Assembly (NCBI RefSeq): GCF_016906995.1
Contig: NZ_JAFBBD010000005.1
Location: 1-64,000 of the forward strand
Length of the DNA: 64,000 nucleotides
Direction: 5' to 3'
DNA from: Spongiibacter marinus
GTDB lineage: Bacteria > Pseudomonadota > Gammaproteobacteria > Pseudomonadales > Spongiibacteraceae
Below are positions 8,828 to 19,119 of the stretch, in pieces. The notes beneath the pieces were generated by a model. The model was not told the DNA's origin. It saw nothing but the letters and a program-made list of their open reading frames with translations, and made no database searches. Within the stretch, counting starts at the first letter, position 1. The number at the start of each line of letters is the position of its first letter. A program made the translations under genes and the position numbers.

Positions 8828-10828
8828 ATGCCTTCACGTAGCGACCTCGCTAACGCCATTCGCGCTTTGAGTATGGACGCCGTCCAGAAAGCCAAGTCCG
8901 GTCATCCGGGTGCGCCCATGGGCATGGCCGATATTGCCGAGGTGTTGTGGCGCGACTACTTGCAGCATAACCCGGCCAACCCTGAGTGGGCCAACCGCGA
9001 CCGTTTTGTGCTCTCCAATGGTCACGGCTCCATGCTGATCTACTCGCTGCTTCACCTGAGCGGTTACGACCTGTCTATCGATGACCTGAAAAACTTCCGC
9101 CAGCTGCACAGCAAAACCCCCGGCCATCCTGAATACGGCTATACCCCCGGTGTTGAAACCACCACTGGGCCGCTGGGCCAGGGCATTGCCAACGCGGTGG
9201 GCATGGCCACGGCTGAGAAAATTCTCGCGGCGCAGTTTAACCGCGACGGCCACGACATCGTCGACCACTACACCTATACCTTTATGGGCGATGGCTGTCT
9301 GATGGAAGGTATCTCCCACGAGGTATGTTCACTGGCCGGTACCCTGGGCCTGGGCAAATTGATCGCTTTCTACGACGACAATGGCATTTCCATCGACGGT
9401 GAAGTGGAAGGCTGGTTCAGCGACGATACCCCCAGACGCTTTGAAGCCTACGGCTGGCAGGTGATCCCAGCGGTCGACGGCCACGACAGCGATGCCATTG
9501 CCGCTGCCATTGAGGCGGGTCGCGCCGAGCCGAACAAGCCCACACTGATCTGCTGCAAAACGGTCATTGGTAAGGGCTCGCCCAATAAGCAGGGCAAAGA
9601 AGAGTGCCACGGCGCGCCACTGGGCGATGACGAAATTGCCCTGACTCGCGAAGCGCTTAACTGGCCCCACGGCAGCTTTGAGGTGCCTGAAGATGTCTAC
9701 AGTGCCTGGAGCGCTCGTGAGCGCGGCGCCGCTGCCGAGCAAGCGTGGAATGAAAAGTTTGCCGCCTACCAGGCTGCCCACCCAGAGTTGGCGGCTGAAT
9801 TTGAGCGCCGCGTGCGCGGTGACTTGCCCGCCGACTTTGCCCAAAAGGCCGATGCTTTTATTGCCCAGTGCCAAGACGAAGGTAAAGAAGTCGCCACCCG
9901 TAAAGCGTCGCAGCTGTGTCTGGATGCCTACGGCGAGATGCTGCCAGAACTGCTTGGCGGCTCGGCCGATTTGGCGGGCTCCAACCTCACATGGTGGAAG
10001 GGTTCCAAGGCGGTTGAAGCCGACGATGCCAGTGGCAACTACCTGCACTACGGCGTGCGCGAATTCGGTATGTCGGCCATGATGAACGGTATTGCCCTGC
10101 ACGGTGGTTTTATCAACTACGGCGCGACCTTCCTGGTGTTCATGGAATACGCCCGCAACGCGGTACGTATGGCGGCGCTGATGAAGCAGCGCAGTATCTT
10201 TGTTTACACCCACGACTCCATCGGCCTGGGTGAAGACGGCCCGACTCACCAACCAATCGAGCAAATTGCGTCACTGCGTGGCACCCCGAATATGGCGCTG
10301 TGGCGCCCCTGCGATATGGTCGAATCGGCCGTGGCCTGGCGCAGCGCACTGGAGCGCGCCGATGGCCCGACGGCACTGATCTTTACCCGCCAGGGTTTGC
10401 CTCATCAGAACCGCAGCAGCGCTCAGGTTGCCGCCATTGCTCGCGGCGCCTATGTATTGAGTGACTGCGAGGGCGAGCCCGAGGCCATTATTATTGCCAC
10501 CGGTTCGGAAGTGAAACTGGCGATGGCAGCCCAGCAACAGCTGGCTGAAAATGGTCGCAAAGTACGCGTAGTGTCTATGCCCTGCGCCGAAGCCTTTGAA
10601 ACGCAAGACGGCTACTATCGCGAGTCGGTATTGCCTAGCAACGTATTGGCGCGCGTCGCCGTTGAAGCCGCGCACAAAGACTATTGGTACAAGTACGTTG
10701 GCCTGGACGGCCGTATTGTCGGGATGGACAGCTTTGGCGAGTCGGCGCCGGCGGGTGAACTCTTCAAGCACTTTGGTATTACCACCGAGGCGGTGGTTGC
10801 TGCTGTTGAGGACTGCATAGGCGAATGA
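8828..10828 (+). CDS. tkt: Transketolase
   Basis: 666 residues, full length (E. coli TktA is 663). It transfers two-carbon ketol units between sugar phosphates in the pentose phosphate pathway, using thiamine diphosphate and a divalent metal. The N-terminal [26 protein letters not shown], the diphosphate/metal motif [12 protein letters not shown] near residue 155, and the pyrimidine-domain segment [19 protein letters not shown] are all present. ATG 8828 has CAGGAG upstream. Its stop overlaps the epd start by four bases (ATGA), so tkt and epd are translationally coupled. Confidence 0.97.
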   Translation: MPSRSDLANAIRALSMDAVQKAKSGHPGAPMGMADIAEVLWRDYLQHNPANPEWANRDRFVLSNGHGSMLIYSLLHLSGYDLSIDDLKNFRQLHSKTPGHPEYGYTPGVETTTGPLGQGIANAVGMATAEKILAAQFNRDGHDIVDHYTYTFMGDGCLMEGISHEVCSLAGTLGLGKLIAFYDDNGISIDGEVEGWFSDDTPRRFEAYGWQVIPAVDGHDSDAIAAAIEAGRAEPNKPTLICCKTVIGKGSPNKQGKEECHGAPLGDDEIALTREALNWPHGSFEVPEDVYSAWSARERGAAAEQAWNEKFAAYQAAHPELAAEFERRVRGDLPADFAQKADAFIAQCQDEGKEVATRKASQLCLDAYGEMLPELLGGSADLAGSNLTWWKGSKAVEADDASGNYLHYGVREFGMSAMMNGIALHGGFINYGATFLVFMEYARNAVRMAALMKQRSIFVYTHDSIGLGEDGPTHQPIEQIASLRGTPNMALWRPCDMVESAVAWRSALERADGPTALIFTRQGLPHQNRSSAQVAAIARGAYVLSDCEGEPEAIIIATGSEVKLAMAAQQQLAENGRKVRVVSMPCAEAFETQDGYYRESVLPSNVLARVAVEAAHKDYWYKYVGLDGRIVGMDSFGESAPAGELFKHFGITTEAVVAAVEDCIGE

Positions 10829-11826
10829 TTCGACTGGCGATCAATGGCTATGGGCGCATTGGGCGCTGCGTATTGCGGGCGCTCTACGAGTCGCCAATGC
10901 GCGACGCCATGCGTATTGTGGCCATTAACGAGCCTGCCGATCTGGACACCATCGCGCACTTAACGCGCTACGACAGTACCCACGGCCGTTTTGTGGGTAC
11001 GGTGGAAAAAGGTGTCGAGTGTTTGCGCATTAACGGTGACGAGATTGCCGTGAGCCACTGCACCGCGCTGCGCGATGTTGACTGGAGTCGGCACAACATC
11101 GATGTGGTGCTGGAATGCAGTGGTACCCTCGGCAGTGAGGCCGCACTCCATGAACACCTGGAGCGGGGGGCACGGCATGTGTTGTTGTCGCAGCCGGGTG
11201 AGGCGAGTATTCCGACCTATGTGTTTGGCTTAAATCACCACGGCCTGACCAGCGAGCAGCGGGTGATCTCCAATGCCTCGTGTACCACCAATGGCATTAC
11301 CCCGGTCATCGATGTGCTACACCAGGCCTTTGGTGTGCGCTCGGGTTGTATTACCACCATTCACTCGGCAATGAACGACCAGCCGGTGTTGGACGCCTAT
11401 CACCACACCGACCTGCGCAAAACGCGCGCGGCGGGTATGTCGATGATTCCGGTCGATACGGGATTGGCGGCGGGTATTGGTCGCATCTTGCCGGATCTGG
11501 ATGGCCGTTTCGCGGCGCGGGCGGTGCGTATTCCCACGCACAATGTCTCGGCGATGGAGCTGAGCGTGACCCTGCAATCTCGGGTGTCACCCAGCGATGT
11601 GAATGCGGCCCTGCAAATGGCCGCGCGCGGTCGGCTGAGCGCTGTACTGGGGGTGAGCGAGGAGCCGCTGGCGTCCTGTGATTTTAACCACGATCCGCGC
11701 TCCGGTATTGTCGATGCCGGGCAAACGCGGGTGGCGGACGAGCTGGTGAGTGTCTTCACCTGGTTCGACAATGAATGGGGCTATGCCAACCGTATGTTGG
11801 ACATGGTCGCACACTGGCTGCATTAG
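10825..11826 (+). CDS. epd: D-erythrose-4-phosphate dehydrogenase
   Basis: 333-residue member of the GAPDH superfamily. [10 protein letters not shown]-like nucleotide motif at the N terminus, catalytic Cys153 in SNASCTTNG and His180 in [10 protein letters not shown]. The run [13 protein letters not shown] and [17 protein letters not shown] fit Epd better than glycolytic GAPDH, as does the location between tkt and pgk. Epd oxidises erythrose 4-phosphate to 4-phosphoerythronate for pyridoxal phosphate synthesis. The residue after CTTN is Gly where Cys is usual in both GAPDH and Epd. A role as a second GAPDH cannot be excluded. Confidence 0.88.
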   Translation: MIRLAINGYGRIGRCVLRALYESPMRDAMRIVAINEPADLDTIAHLTRYDSTHGRFVGTVEKGVECLRINGDEIAVSHCTALRDVDWSRHNIDVVLECSGTLGSEAALHEHLERGARHVLLSQPGEASIPTYVFGLNHHGLTSEQRVISNASCTTNGITPVIDVLHQAFGVRSGCITTIHSAMNDQPVLDAYHHTDLRKTRAAGMSMIPVDTGLAAGIGRILPDLDGRFAARAVRIPTHNVSAMELSVTLQSRVSPSDVNAALQMAARGRLSAVLGVSEEPLASCDFNHDPRSGIVDAGQTRVADELVSVFTWFDNEWGYANRMLDMVAHWLH

Positions 11827-11928
11827 GCGGCACTGTTAGCGTGCCCCGGGCAATGTTGCTGTGGGTACACAGATCTGCACAAGCAGGCGAGTTTAGTTCG
11901 GTAAACGGATAGTGAAACGGGAAGTGTT

Positions 11929-13089
11929 ATGAACGTATTGAAAATGCGTGATTTGGATCTGGCGGGCAAGCGTCTGCTGATACGTGAAGATCTGAACGTG
12001 CCCATCAAGGATGGAAAAGTGAGCTCCGACGCTCGTCTGCGGGCGGCCCTGCCAACCTTGAAACTGGCGTTGGAAAAAGGGGCCAAGGTGATTGTGATGT
12101 CTCACCTCGGGCGCCCGACTGAGGGTGAGTTTGAAGAAAAATACTCAATGCGCCCTGTAGCGGACTACCTCAGTGATGCCCTCGGCCAGCCGGTACCGCT
12201 GGTAGCCGATTGGCGCGACGGCGTAGAGCTGGAGGCCGGGCAACTGGTGCTATTGGAAAACGTTCGCTTTAATCCCGGCGAAAAGAAAGATGATGAGTCC
12301 CTGGCCAAGGCCTATGCCGCGCTCTGCGACATCTTCGTTATGGACGCCTTCGGTACGGCCCACCGGGCGCAGGCGTCGACCCACGGTGTTGCCAAGTTTG
12401 CGCCAACGGCCTGTGCCGGCCCGCTGCTGGCCAATGAGCTGGAGAACTTGGAAAAGGCTTTGGCTAACCCTGCGCGCCCGATGGTTGCCATTGTCGGTGG
12501 TTCAAAGGTTTCCACTAAGCTGACCGTATTGGAAACACTGTCTGACAAAGTGGACCAGCTGATTGTTGGTGGCGGCATCGCTAACACTTTCCTGGCGGCG
12601 GCGGGCTACAACGTCGGTAAATCGCTTTGCGAGGACGACCTGATTCCACAGGCAAAAGCGCTAATGGAGAAGTGCGATATCCCGCTGCCCAGCGATGTAA
12701 TGACGGGTAAGAAGTTCGACGAGAACGAGCCGGCAACATTGCGCCCAGTGGAAAATGTCGGCGACGACGACATGATTTTTGATGTTGGCCCGGTTACCGG
12801 CTCCGTGCTGGCGGCCATTCTGCGTCAGGCTGGCACCATCATTTGGAACGGTCCGGTGGGTGTATTTGAATTCGACCAGTTTGCCGATGGCACCGAAGAC
12901 ATTGCCAACGCGATCGCTGAGTCAGACGCCTTCTCGATAGCGGGTGGTGGCGATACGCTGGCGGCGGTAGACAAATTTGGTATTGCCGACAAGGTGTCCT
13001 ACATTTCGACCGGGGGCGGCGCCTTCCTCGAATATGTTGAGGGCAAAGTATTACCGGCAGTTGCGGTACTGGAAGAGCGCGCCAAGTAA
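11929..13089 (+). CDS. pgk: Phosphoglycerate kinase
   Basis: 386 residues, the usual bacterial length. It converts 1,3-bisphosphoglycerate and ADP to 3-phosphoglycerate and ATP in glycolysis. The N-terminal signature [16 protein letters not shown], substrate-binding [19 protein letters not shown] and [13 protein letters not shown], and the C-terminal nucleotide-side loop GGGDTLAAV with [10 protein letters not shown] are present. A 102-bp spacer separates it from epd. It is followed by class II aldolase in the same direction, making a tkt-epd-pgk-fba block. Confidence 0.97.
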   Translation: MNVLKMRDLDLAGKRLLIREDLNVPIKDGKVSSDARLRAALPTLKLALEKGAKVIVMSHLGRPTEGEFEEKYSMRPVADYLSDALGQPVPLVADWRDGVELEAGQLVLLENVRFNPGEKKDDESLAKAYAALCDIFVMDAFGTAHRAQASTHGVAKFAPTACAGPLLANELENLEKALANPARPMVAIVGGSKVSTKLTVLETLSDKVDQLIVGGGIANTFLAAAGYNVGKSLCEDDLIPQAKALMEKCDIPLPSDVMTGKKFDENEPATLRPVENVGDDDMIFDVGPVTGSVLAAILRQAGTIIWNGPVGVFEFDQFADGTEDIANAIAESDAFSIAGGGDTLAAVDKFGIADKVSYISTGGGAFLEYVEGKVLPAVAVLEERAK

Positions 13090-13141
13090 GCGCGCTCGCC
13101 GATCAATAATTCATATTTAAAATACTGAAAAGGGAACTCAC

Positions 13142-14206
13142 ATGGCACTTATCAGCATGCGTCAAATGCTGGATCACGCCGCAGAATACGGCTATGGCGT
13201 ACCGGCATTTAATGTCAATAACCTGGAGCAAACCCGCGCCATTATGGAAGCGGCGAGAGAAACCGACAGCCCAGTGATCATGCAAGCCTCGGCTGGGGCG
13301 CGAAAGTATGCTGGCGCGCCTTTCCTGCGTCATATGATTCTTGCGGCGATTGAAGAATTCCCTGAAATTCCCGTAGTGATGCACCAGGATCACGGCACCA
13401 GCCCCGCCGTTTGTCAGCGCTCGATTCAACTCGGCTTCAGCTCCGTAATGATGGACGGCTCGCTGCGTGAAGATGGCAAAACGCCCTCCGACTACGACTA
13501 CAACGTCGATGTTACCCGCACGGTTGTCGACATGGCTCACGCCTGTGGTGTTTCCGTTGAGGGTGAGTTGGGTTGTCTGGGGTCGCTGGAAACCGGGCAA
13601 GCCGGTGAAGAGGACGGCGTGGGTGCAGAGGGCACCTTGTCTCACGAGCAGATGCTTACCGACCCCGAAGAAGCCGCTGACTTCGTTGCCAAAACGGGTG
13701 TGGATGCGCTGGCTATTGCCTGTGGTACCAGCCACGGTGCCTACAAATTTACGCGTCCGCCCACTGGCGATATTCTGGCGATCGACCGTATTAAAGCTAT
13801 CCATGCGCGTATTCCCGACACGCATTTGGTAATGCACGGCAGCTCCAGTGTGCCTCAGGAGTGGCTGGCGATCATCAATGAGTTTGGCGGTGAGATTCCC
13901 GAGACATACGGTGTGCCCGTTGAGCAGATCGTCGAGGGCATTAAATACGGTGTGCGCAAGGTCAATATCGATACCGATTTACGCCTCGCGTCCACGGGTG
14001 CGGTACGTCGCTTTATGGCGCAAAACCCCAGCGAGTTTGATCCGCGCAAATACCTGAAAGAAACCATCAAGGAAATGAAGGCAATTTGTGTTGCACGCTA
14101 CGAAGCCTTCGGCACGGCCGGCAATGCCTCCAAAATTAAACCTGTTAGTTTGGAAGCGATGTTTGGCGAGTACGAGTCGGGTCGTTTAAACCCAAACATT
14201 AAATAA
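13142..14206 (+). CDS. fba: Class II fructose-bisphosphate aldolase
   Basis: 354 residues, class IIB type (Calvin-cycle/CbbA-like). The enzyme cleaves fructose 1,6-bisphosphate reversibly, using a zinc ion. Zinc ligands are expected in MHQDHG, in GTSHGAYKF and in MHGSSSVP, all visible. The phosphate-binding [13 protein letters not shown] is also present. AAGGGAA lies just upstream of ATG 13142. It is the last gene before a strong terminator at 14235-14264. With fbp at 27.3 kb it gives both glycolytic and gluconeogenic capacity. Confidence 0.96.
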   Translation: MALISMRQMLDHAAEYGYGVPAFNVNNLEQTRAIMEAARETDSPVIMQASAGARKYAGAPFLRHMILAAIEEFPEIPVVMHQDHGTSPAVCQRSIQLGFSSVMMDGSLREDGKTPSDYDYNVDVTRTVVDMAHACGVSVEGELGCLGSLETGQAGEEDGVGAEGTLSHEQMLTDPEEAADFVAKTGVDALAIACGTSHGAYKFTRPPTGDILAIDRIKAIHARIPDTHLVMHGSSSVPQEWLAIINEFGGEIPETYGVPVEQIVEGIKYGVRKVNIDTDLRLASTGAVRRFMAQNPSEFDPRKYLKETIKEMKAICVARYEAFGTAGNASKIKPVSLEAMFGEYESGRLNPNIK

Positions 14207-14234
14207 TCGCGGCGCGCATCGCGCACTGGTGATT

Positions 14235-14264
14235 AAAAAGCCCGGTACTGCCGGGCTTTTTTTT
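14235..14264 (+). terminator. Rho-independent terminator after fba
   Basis: AAAAAGCCCGG, a TACTG loop, then CCGGGC and eight Ts. A strong stem with T-tract 28 bp after the fba stop, closing the tkt-epd-pgk-fba block. Confidence 0.93.
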
Positions 14265-14335
14265 GCCCTTTATTTTGTGCCTGCAGACGGGGCACACTAG
14301 GGCCCGCGAAAAAGAATAAACCTAAGGACCTTGCT

Positions 14336-15298
14336 ATGCCGTGGCCCGATAATATCGACCAAGAGAACCTTCCTTCGCTCAGCCCTTTGTCGTTGCAATC
14401 GACCGTCAACAGCCAGCCCTGGCTGCCGGAATACTGTGCTTACTATGGCATTGACCTTGAAAAGGACTATGCGGGTTTGCGCCATTACATTGGCTATTTC
14501 GAGGCGGAGGGCGAGCGCATTGCCACGCAGGTATTTAAGTTGCCCAACGCGCAGCGCACCGCGTTTGTTTATCACGGCTATTACGACCATGTGGGTTTGT
14601 TCAACAATGTAATCAATTACTGCTTGAAACACGGTTGCAGTGTGGTGGCTTTCGACCTGCCGGGTCATGGCCTTTCCAGTGGTGAGCGGGCATCGATAGA
14701 CAGCTTTTTTCGCTACCGCTCCGTATTGCGCGCCGCCTTTGCCGCGGTGGCCCCTTTCGAGCTGCCACCGCGACGCTTTGCCATGGCCCAAAGTACGGGT
14801 TGCGCCATTGTCGGCTCGCATATTCTGGATGGCGGCAGCGATGACTTTGAGCAGGTGATTTTAATGGCGCCGCTGGTGCGCCCGCGCGCGTTTTGGTGGG
14901 GTAAGCCCGCGCACAGTATCTTGAAGTATTTCCTTCACAGTCTGCCGCGGCGCTTTGCCGACAATTCCGACGACCAGGCCTTTCTGGAGTTTTTGCGCGA
15001 GCGCGATCCGCTTCAGCCGCGCATATTGCCGGTAGCCTGGGTGGGAGCGTTGAAACAGTGGTTGCCGTGGTTTCACGCTCAGCCAGCGTGTGACTGCCCG
15101 GTATTGATACTGCAGGGTGACGCCGATGACACGGTGGATTGGCAATACAATTTGCCCGTGCTGAGGAAGAAATATCGTCGCTTGCGCGAGGTGATTATTC
15201 CCGGCGCGCGCCATCACCTGGTAAAGGAGGGCGAGCACTACCGCGCACAAATTTGGCAGGCCTGTGACGCGTTTTTGTTTGCCGACCAAGCAGAATAA
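14336..15298 (+). CDS. Alpha/beta hydrolase (monoacylglycerol lipase-like)
   Basis: 320 residues. The core is a serine alpha/beta hydrolase of the lysophospholipase/monoacylglycerol lipase type: oxyanion strand FVYHGYYDHVGLFN, the cap-side motif VVAFDLPGHGLSSGE, nucleophile Ser153 in MAQSTGCAIVG (here A-x-S-x-G instead of G-x-S-x-G), acid Asp in QGDADDTVDW, and His in ARHHLVKEG. No signal peptide, so probably cytoplasmic. Substrate not known, though lipid esters are likely. Independent gene between two terminators. Confidence 0.85.
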   Translation: MPWPDNIDQENLPSLSPLSLQSTVNSQPWLPEYCAYYGIDLEKDYAGLRHYIGYFEAEGERIATQVFKLPNAQRTAFVYHGYYDHVGLFNNVINYCLKHGCSVVAFDLPGHGLSSGERASIDSFFRYRSVLRAAFAAVAPFELPPRRFAMAQSTGCAIVGSHILDGGSDDFEQVILMAPLVRPRAFWWGKPAHSILKYFLHSLPRRFADNSDDQAFLEFLRERDPLQPRILPVAWVGALKQWLPWFHAQPACDCPVLILQGDADDTVDWQYNLPVLRKKYRRLREVIIPGARHHLVKEGEHYRAQIWQACDAFLFADQAE

Positions 15299-15320
15299 AA
15301 AACGGAGCCGTAAGGCTCCG
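15294..15320 (-). terminator. Terminator of the cybB-yceI operon (minus strand)
   Basis: Read on the minus strand, CGGAGCC-TTAC-GGCTCCG is followed by six Ts. It lies about 60 bp past the yceI stop. It slightly overlaps the end of the convergent hydrolase gene. Confidence 0.85.
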
Positions 15321-15378
15321 AAAGAGGGTATCGAGATAAGTCGATATTAAGACCGGGTGGAAATCTAAAAAGTTCCGT

Positions 15379-15960
15379 TTACATCATGGTTTGTGCAATG
15401 CCTTCAATATCCAGGATCATTTGTACCGTGCGCGACGCGGGACCCAGATCAAAGTCGATGCCAAAATCCTTCAGGGCGAATTCAGTGGTGCCGGTAAAGC
15501 CTTGGCGGTAGCCACCCCAGGGGTCTTTGCCGCCGCCAATTTCTGTCACATCAATACTAATTTCACGAGTTACGCCGTGTAGCGTCAGCTCGCCTTTCAG
15601 TTCGGCCTTCCCGTTACCCTTAGGGATAAATGCAGTGCTTTCAAAGCGGGCCTGAGGATACTTCTCGACGTTAAGGAAGTCCTTGCCGCGCAAGTGCTTG
15701 TCGCGTTCGGCATGGTTGCTGTTGACGCTGGCAGTATCAATGACAACGGTCACATCCGAGTCTTCGGGCTTTTTGGGGTCGTAGCTAAAGCGGCCTTCGA
15801 AGTCGTCAAAGCGACCGTGCAACCAGCTGTAGCCCAAGTGCTTGATCTTAAATTGAATGAAGGCGTGGGCGCCGGCGGTGTCGATTTTGTATTCGGTGGC
15901 GTGAAGGTTACCGCTCAGGCCAATGAGCAGGGCGGCGGTGAGTGAGAGTAAGGTTTTCAT
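15379..15960 (-). CDS. YceI-family periplasmic protein
   Basis: 193 residues with a signal peptide (MKTLLSLTAALLIGLSGNLHA). YceI proteins are periplasmic lipocalin-like barrels that bind isoprenoid quinones or other long lipids. Family features are YKIDTAGAHAFIQFKIKHLGYSWLHGRF near the N terminus, a middle FLNVEKYPQARFEST, and GELTLHGVTREISIDV. The gene follows a cytochrome b561 gene 41 bp downstream in the same direction, the standard pairing for this family. Precise role in that pair is not established. Confidence 0.92.
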   Translation of the reverse strand: MKTLLSLTAALLIGLSGNLHATEYKIDTAGAHAFIQFKIKHLGYSWLHGRFDDFEGRFSYDPKKPEDSDVTVVIDTASVNSNHAERDKHLRGKDFLNVEKYPQARFESTAFIPKGNGKAELKGELTLHGVTREISIDVTEIGGGKDPWGGYRQGFTGTTEFALKDFGIDFDLGPASRTVQMILDIEGIAQTMM

Positions 15961-16001
15961 ACATACATCCTCTGTTATTGAGTGGTGAGCCAGTGCTGAA
16001 A

Positions 16002-16577
16002 CTACTTCGACCGCGAGTCCGGTGCTTGGTTGGCAAGTCCGAGCATTTTTTTCAGGGTGTTGTCGCGGTTGTAAAAATGGTGCTTGAGGGCCGCCAGTGC
16101 GTGCACACCGGCCAGCAATACAATGGCCCAGGCAAGAATCTCGTGAATCTCGCCAGCAACGTCTTCTTGGTTGGGCAGGTCCTGTACGGTAGCTGGCACA
16201 CTAAACCAATTAAAAACCTCGATGGCACGCCCGTCGGCGGTTGAGATCAGATAGCCAGCAAGCATCATCACGACTAGCATGGCATACAGGCCATAGTGGG
16301 TGAGGTGTGCGCTCAAACGTTCCCAGCGCGGGATGTTCGGTGGGCCCTGCGGTGTGGGGTTGGTCGCGCGCCACAGCAGGCGAAAGACCAGCAGCGCCAA
16401 CAGGATAAGGCCGATGCTTTTATGAATATGGGGGGCGCGCTGGTACCAAGTGTCATAGTAGCCGAGGTCGCGCATCCACAAGCCGAGCCCGAACATGGCG
16501 AAAATGGCCAGGGCCATGCCCCAATGTAAGGCGATGCTTACCCAGCCGTAGCCGGTGCTGGTATTTCTAAGGGGCAT
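16002..16577 (-). CDS. Cytochrome b561 (CybB-type)
   Basis: 191 residues with four membrane helices: SIALHWGMALAIFAMFGLGLW, HKSIGLILLALLVFRLLW, LTHYGLYAMLVVMMLAGYLI and EILAWAIVLLAGVHALAAL. Histidines in helices 1, 2, 3 and 4 (HWG, HIHKSIG, HYGL, HEILAW, GVHALAALKHHF) would bind two b haems. Di-haem CybB proteins oxidise ubiquinol or reduce superoxide at the inner membrane. It is the first gene of a two-gene operon with yceI. Confidence 0.92.
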   Translation of the reverse strand: MPLRNTSTGYGWVSIALHWGMALAIFAMFGLGLWMRDLGYYDTWYQRAPHIHKSIGLILLALLVFRLLWRATNPTPQGPPNIPRWERLSAHLTHYGLYAMLVVMMLAGYLISTADGRAIEVFNWFSVPATVQDLPNQEDVAGEIHEILAWAIVLLAGVHALAALKHHFYNRDNTLKKMLGLANQAPDSRSK

Positions 16578-16679
16578 AAGACTCGCGTCTCCATACGATG
16601 ACAGTACGCCCAGTATAGATAGGGTGAGCTGATAAAAAAGCGGATTTATCTGCGTTAATTTATCAGCTATTTCGATACG

Positions 16680-17558
16680 TTAACGACCGGCGAGCAAATT
16701 GGCGAGGCGGTCTACCTCGGCCAAATCGGCGCTGGCGGGCACCAATTGAATTTCGTCGCAACCCAGTGCTTCAATGGCGTCGAGCCCGTCGAGTATGGCC
16801 TTCGGGTCGTGCATGCGCATGGTTGCGGCGACCTTTTCCGCTTCGGCGTCGCCGAAAATTTTCAGGTAGTCGAAAACATAGTCGCGCAGCGCCTGCTCAC
16901 CATTGTCGGCCAGAGAGTACCAGAAACCACCCATGCGGTAGGGTTTGTCGGGGCGCTGGCTATTTGCCCAGGCTTGGTCGGCAGCCTTGAAAAAATAATC
17001 GATCAGCCCTGCGTCGCCGTCCATGGCAAAGCCATACAGGCCATCGGCCCACTTGGAAACGCGGTCGATACTTTTGGGGCCCATCGCACCGGCGAGAATA
17101 GGCGGCCCACCCGCTTGCACGGGCTCAGGGCCAATCTCGTCATAGTCCTCGATTTGCTCTCCCCGCCACACCCGTTTCATCAACGCGATTTGATCGTCCA
17201 TGCGCTGGAAGCGGCCTTTCATACTCGCGCCGAGCGCTTGGTAGTCTTTTTCACGACCGCCCACGCCCACGGTGAGCGTGACGCGACCCTCGGAAAGAAT
17301 ATCCAGAGTGGCAATTTCTTTGGCGGCTTGAACCGCGCTGTGCATGGGCAGCACATACAGTGCCGGGATAATGCGCACGCGCTCGGTACTGGCCGCTGCG
17401 AAAGCCAGGATGTTGCGCATTTCCATACTGTAGCCTGTAATGCGTTCACCACATGACAAGCTGTGGAAGGGGCCTTGGTCGATAATGCCGCACCAGTCTT
17501 TAAAGGTTTGACGGCTCAGGCCGCGTTTCATATAGGGAAGGCAGACGCCAATTTTCAT
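16680..17558 (-). CDS. LLM-class flavin-dependent oxidoreductase
   Basis: 292 residues from ATG 17558, preceded by AAGAGA. It has the luciferase-like monooxygenase TIM barrel: KIGVCLPYMKRG at the N terminus, RVRIIPALYVLPMHSAVQAAKEIATLDILSEGRVTLTVGVG in the middle (the conserved strand-helix with D-x-L-S-x-G-R), and PPILAGAMGPKSIDRVSKWADG. Such proteins use FMN or F420. No F420 genes are seen, so FMN is more likely. Substrate unknown. It is divergent from zntB. Confidence 0.88.
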   Translation of the reverse strand: MKIGVCLPYMKRGLSRQTFKDWCGIIDQGPFHSLSCGERITGYSMEMRNILAFAAASTERVRIIPALYVLPMHSAVQAAKEIATLDILSEGRVTLTVGVGGREKDYQALGASMKGRFQRMDDQIALMKRVWRGEQIEDYDEIGPEPVQAGGPPILAGAMGPKSIDRVSKWADGLYGFAMDGDAGLIDYFFKAADQAWANSQRPDKPYRMGGFWYSLADNGEQALRDYVFDYLKIFGDAEAEKVAATMRMHDPKAILDGLDAIEALGCDEIQLVPASADLAEVDRLANLLAGR

Positions 17559-17694
17559 TGCTGTTCTCTTATCGTGTTTTTTTACCATTCTAGGCGGATG
17601 AAGCATTTAGTGACTCACCCAGAAAGAGGAGGCTGTGAATACGCTAGTCTGCGGCTCATTTGCGTGCGATGATCCGGAAAACGGTGGAGGCTTT

Positions 17695-18681
17695 ATGAGC
17701 GAATCAATTATCTACGCCTTTATTTTCGATGGGCGAGGCGGTGCACGGGCAATTACGCGAGAGGAAATTGACCTCTGGAAGCCCGAGCAGGGCGTGCTCT
17801 GGGTACACGTGGACTACAGCCACAGTGATACGCGCTCGTGGTTATCTGCTTTCGCGAGTCGTGAAGATATTACATCGCTGGATGATCTGGCAGTTGCCGC
17901 GTTGCTGGCAGAGGAAACGCGGCCCCGCGCGGCGGCCCACAATGGCGGTCTATTGATGGCGCTGCGCGGCGTTAATATGAACCCCAATGCCGACCCCGAA
18001 GATATGGTGTCGGTGCGTATATTTGCCGACGCCAATCATATTATTAGCTCGCGAAAGCGGCGCTTGCTGTCGATGGACGATGTGGTTGGTCGGTTTGCGC
18101 GTGGTGAGGGCCCGTGTTCTAGCGCGGAGTTTGTGGCACTGCTATGTGAGCGTTTGGTTAGCCGTATGGCCGGGCCAATAGAGGAAGCTGAAGATTGCGT
18201 GGATCTGTTGGAGGAGTCATTGCTGACGACGCCGCGCGCGCGACTCAGAAATCAATTGAGCGATTTGCGTCGCCAGGCAATATCACTGCGCCGTTACCTG
18301 GCGCCGCAGCGAGAGGCTCTGAACTGGATATTAAGTGAACGTGTCGCCTGGTTTGATAATGATGCCCGGGCCACGGTTCGTGAATCCGGTGATCGCTTAG
18401 CGCAGTATATTGAAACGCTCGATAGTGTGCGTGAGCGCGCTGCCGTTACGCAGGAAGAATTGGTTAATCAAATTTCCGAAGAGTCGAACGCGCGCATGTA
18501 TGTGCTGTCCATTGTTTCGGCGATCTTTTTACCGCTCGGCTTTGCTACCGGTTTATTAGGGGTGAATGTTGGCGGAATTCCGGGGGCGGATAATCAACAA
18601 GCCTTTATGCTGTTCGTTGGCATGCTAATAGGCGTAGCGGTATTGATGTTGGTTTATTTTCGATATAAACGCTGGCTTTAA
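17695..18681 (+). CDS. zntB: Zinc transporter ZntB (CorA superfamily)
   Basis: 328 residues, like E. coli ZntB (327). N-terminal cytoplasmic funnel (AFIFDGRGGARAITREEID), TRPRAAAHNGGLLMALRGVN, the long helix with RNQLSDLRRQAISLRRYLAPQREALNW, and two C-terminal membrane helices. The pore loop GVNVGGIPGADN carries the ZntB-type GVN rather than GMN. The terminal residues KRWL match the family. ATG 17695 follows GGTGGAGG; in-frame ATG 17635 lacks a site. The stop codon TAA (18679-18681) falls inside the TTAA edge of the MITE-like element. Confidence 0.92.
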   Translation: MSESIIYAFIFDGRGGARAITREEIDLWKPEQGVLWVHVDYSHSDTRSWLSAFASREDITSLDDLAVAALLAEETRPRAAAHNGGLLMALRGVNMNPNADPEDMVSVRIFADANHIISSRKRRLLSMDDVVGRFARGEGPCSSAEFVALLCERLVSRMAGPIEEAEDCVDLLEESLLTTPRARLRNQLSDLRRQAISLRRYLAPQREALNWILSERVAWFDNDARATVRESGDRLAQYIETLDSVRERAAVTQEELVNQISEESNARMYVLSIVSAIFLPLGFATGLLGVNVGGIPGADNQQAFMLFVGMLIGVAVLMLVYFRYKRWL

Positions 18682-18949
18682 GGCACCTCTGATTAATTCG
18701 GTAATGGCTCAGCGGAGCCTCTCGCGTGCACTGGCGAGGCGCAGCGCGAAGGTCAAGGGTGGTTCTCTTGACGAGTGTTGCAACGACGGCCAGGGGGCGC
18801 GAGAGACCCGCCTTTCGGGGTTTTGCCTTATTTCGCCTGGCGGCGTTGCGCTCATTTGAAAGGCAACCAGCCTTACTGTCTGAGCGCGCCTTGCCAACCG
18901 AAATAAGGCAAAGTCTGAGTTATCACCGAATTAATCAGAGGTGCCTTAA
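18678..18949. mobile_element. MITE-like element with 25-bp terminal inverted repeats
   Basis: A 272-bp segment is bounded by a perfect 25-bp inverted repeat: 18678-18702 (TTAAGGCACCTCTG...) and 18925-18949 (...CAGAGGTGCCTTAA). The outer TTAA could be a 4-bp target duplication, which fits the YTAR target of IS5-type elements. Inside is a second perfect 14-bp inverted repeat, TTTGCCTTATTTCG at 18822-18835 against 18899-18912, plus shorter hairpins. There is no transposase. Its base composition (CG-rich core in an AT-rich spacer) differs from the flanks. The left end touches the zntB stop codon. Confidence 0.8.
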
Positions 18950-19033
18950 TCATTATTAATGGGAATTCAACACAATAATCGCGTGATTGTAGGTTAGAGC
19001 TTCGATATTTGGTTTATTTCTTGCGAGTGCTGA

Positions 19034-19061
19034 TTGATAATTAAGCGAAGATTTTTATATG
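19034..19061 (+). promoter_or_regulatory. Possible promoter of the H-NS-like gene
   Basis: TTGATA (19034-19039), 16 nt, then TATATG (19056-19061), in an AT-rich spacer 60-85 bp before the start codon. The -35 has five of six consensus bases; the -10 is weaker. Confidence 0.3.
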
Positions 19062-19119
19062 ACGCAACTACTATTTAGTTACGTGTTTTTTTCATTCAAT
19101 GATTAGTTAAGGATATCTT

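Noticed and set aside
9329-10264. Long open frame on the minus strand opposite tkt (about 311 codons)
   Set aside because: It lies within the transketolase gene, which is unmistakable, and its translation has no recognisable domain and a biased composition typical of antisense frames in GC-rich genes.
11929-13089. Calvin-cycle interpretation of pgk with the class II aldolase
   Set aside because: The aldolase is of the class IIB/Calvin type, but no Rubisco or phosphoribulokinase is in the window, so the block is taken as ordinary central metabolism.
13103-13837. Minus-strand open frame opposite fba (about 244 codons)
   Set aside because: It is antisense to the class II aldolase, with no start signal or family match.
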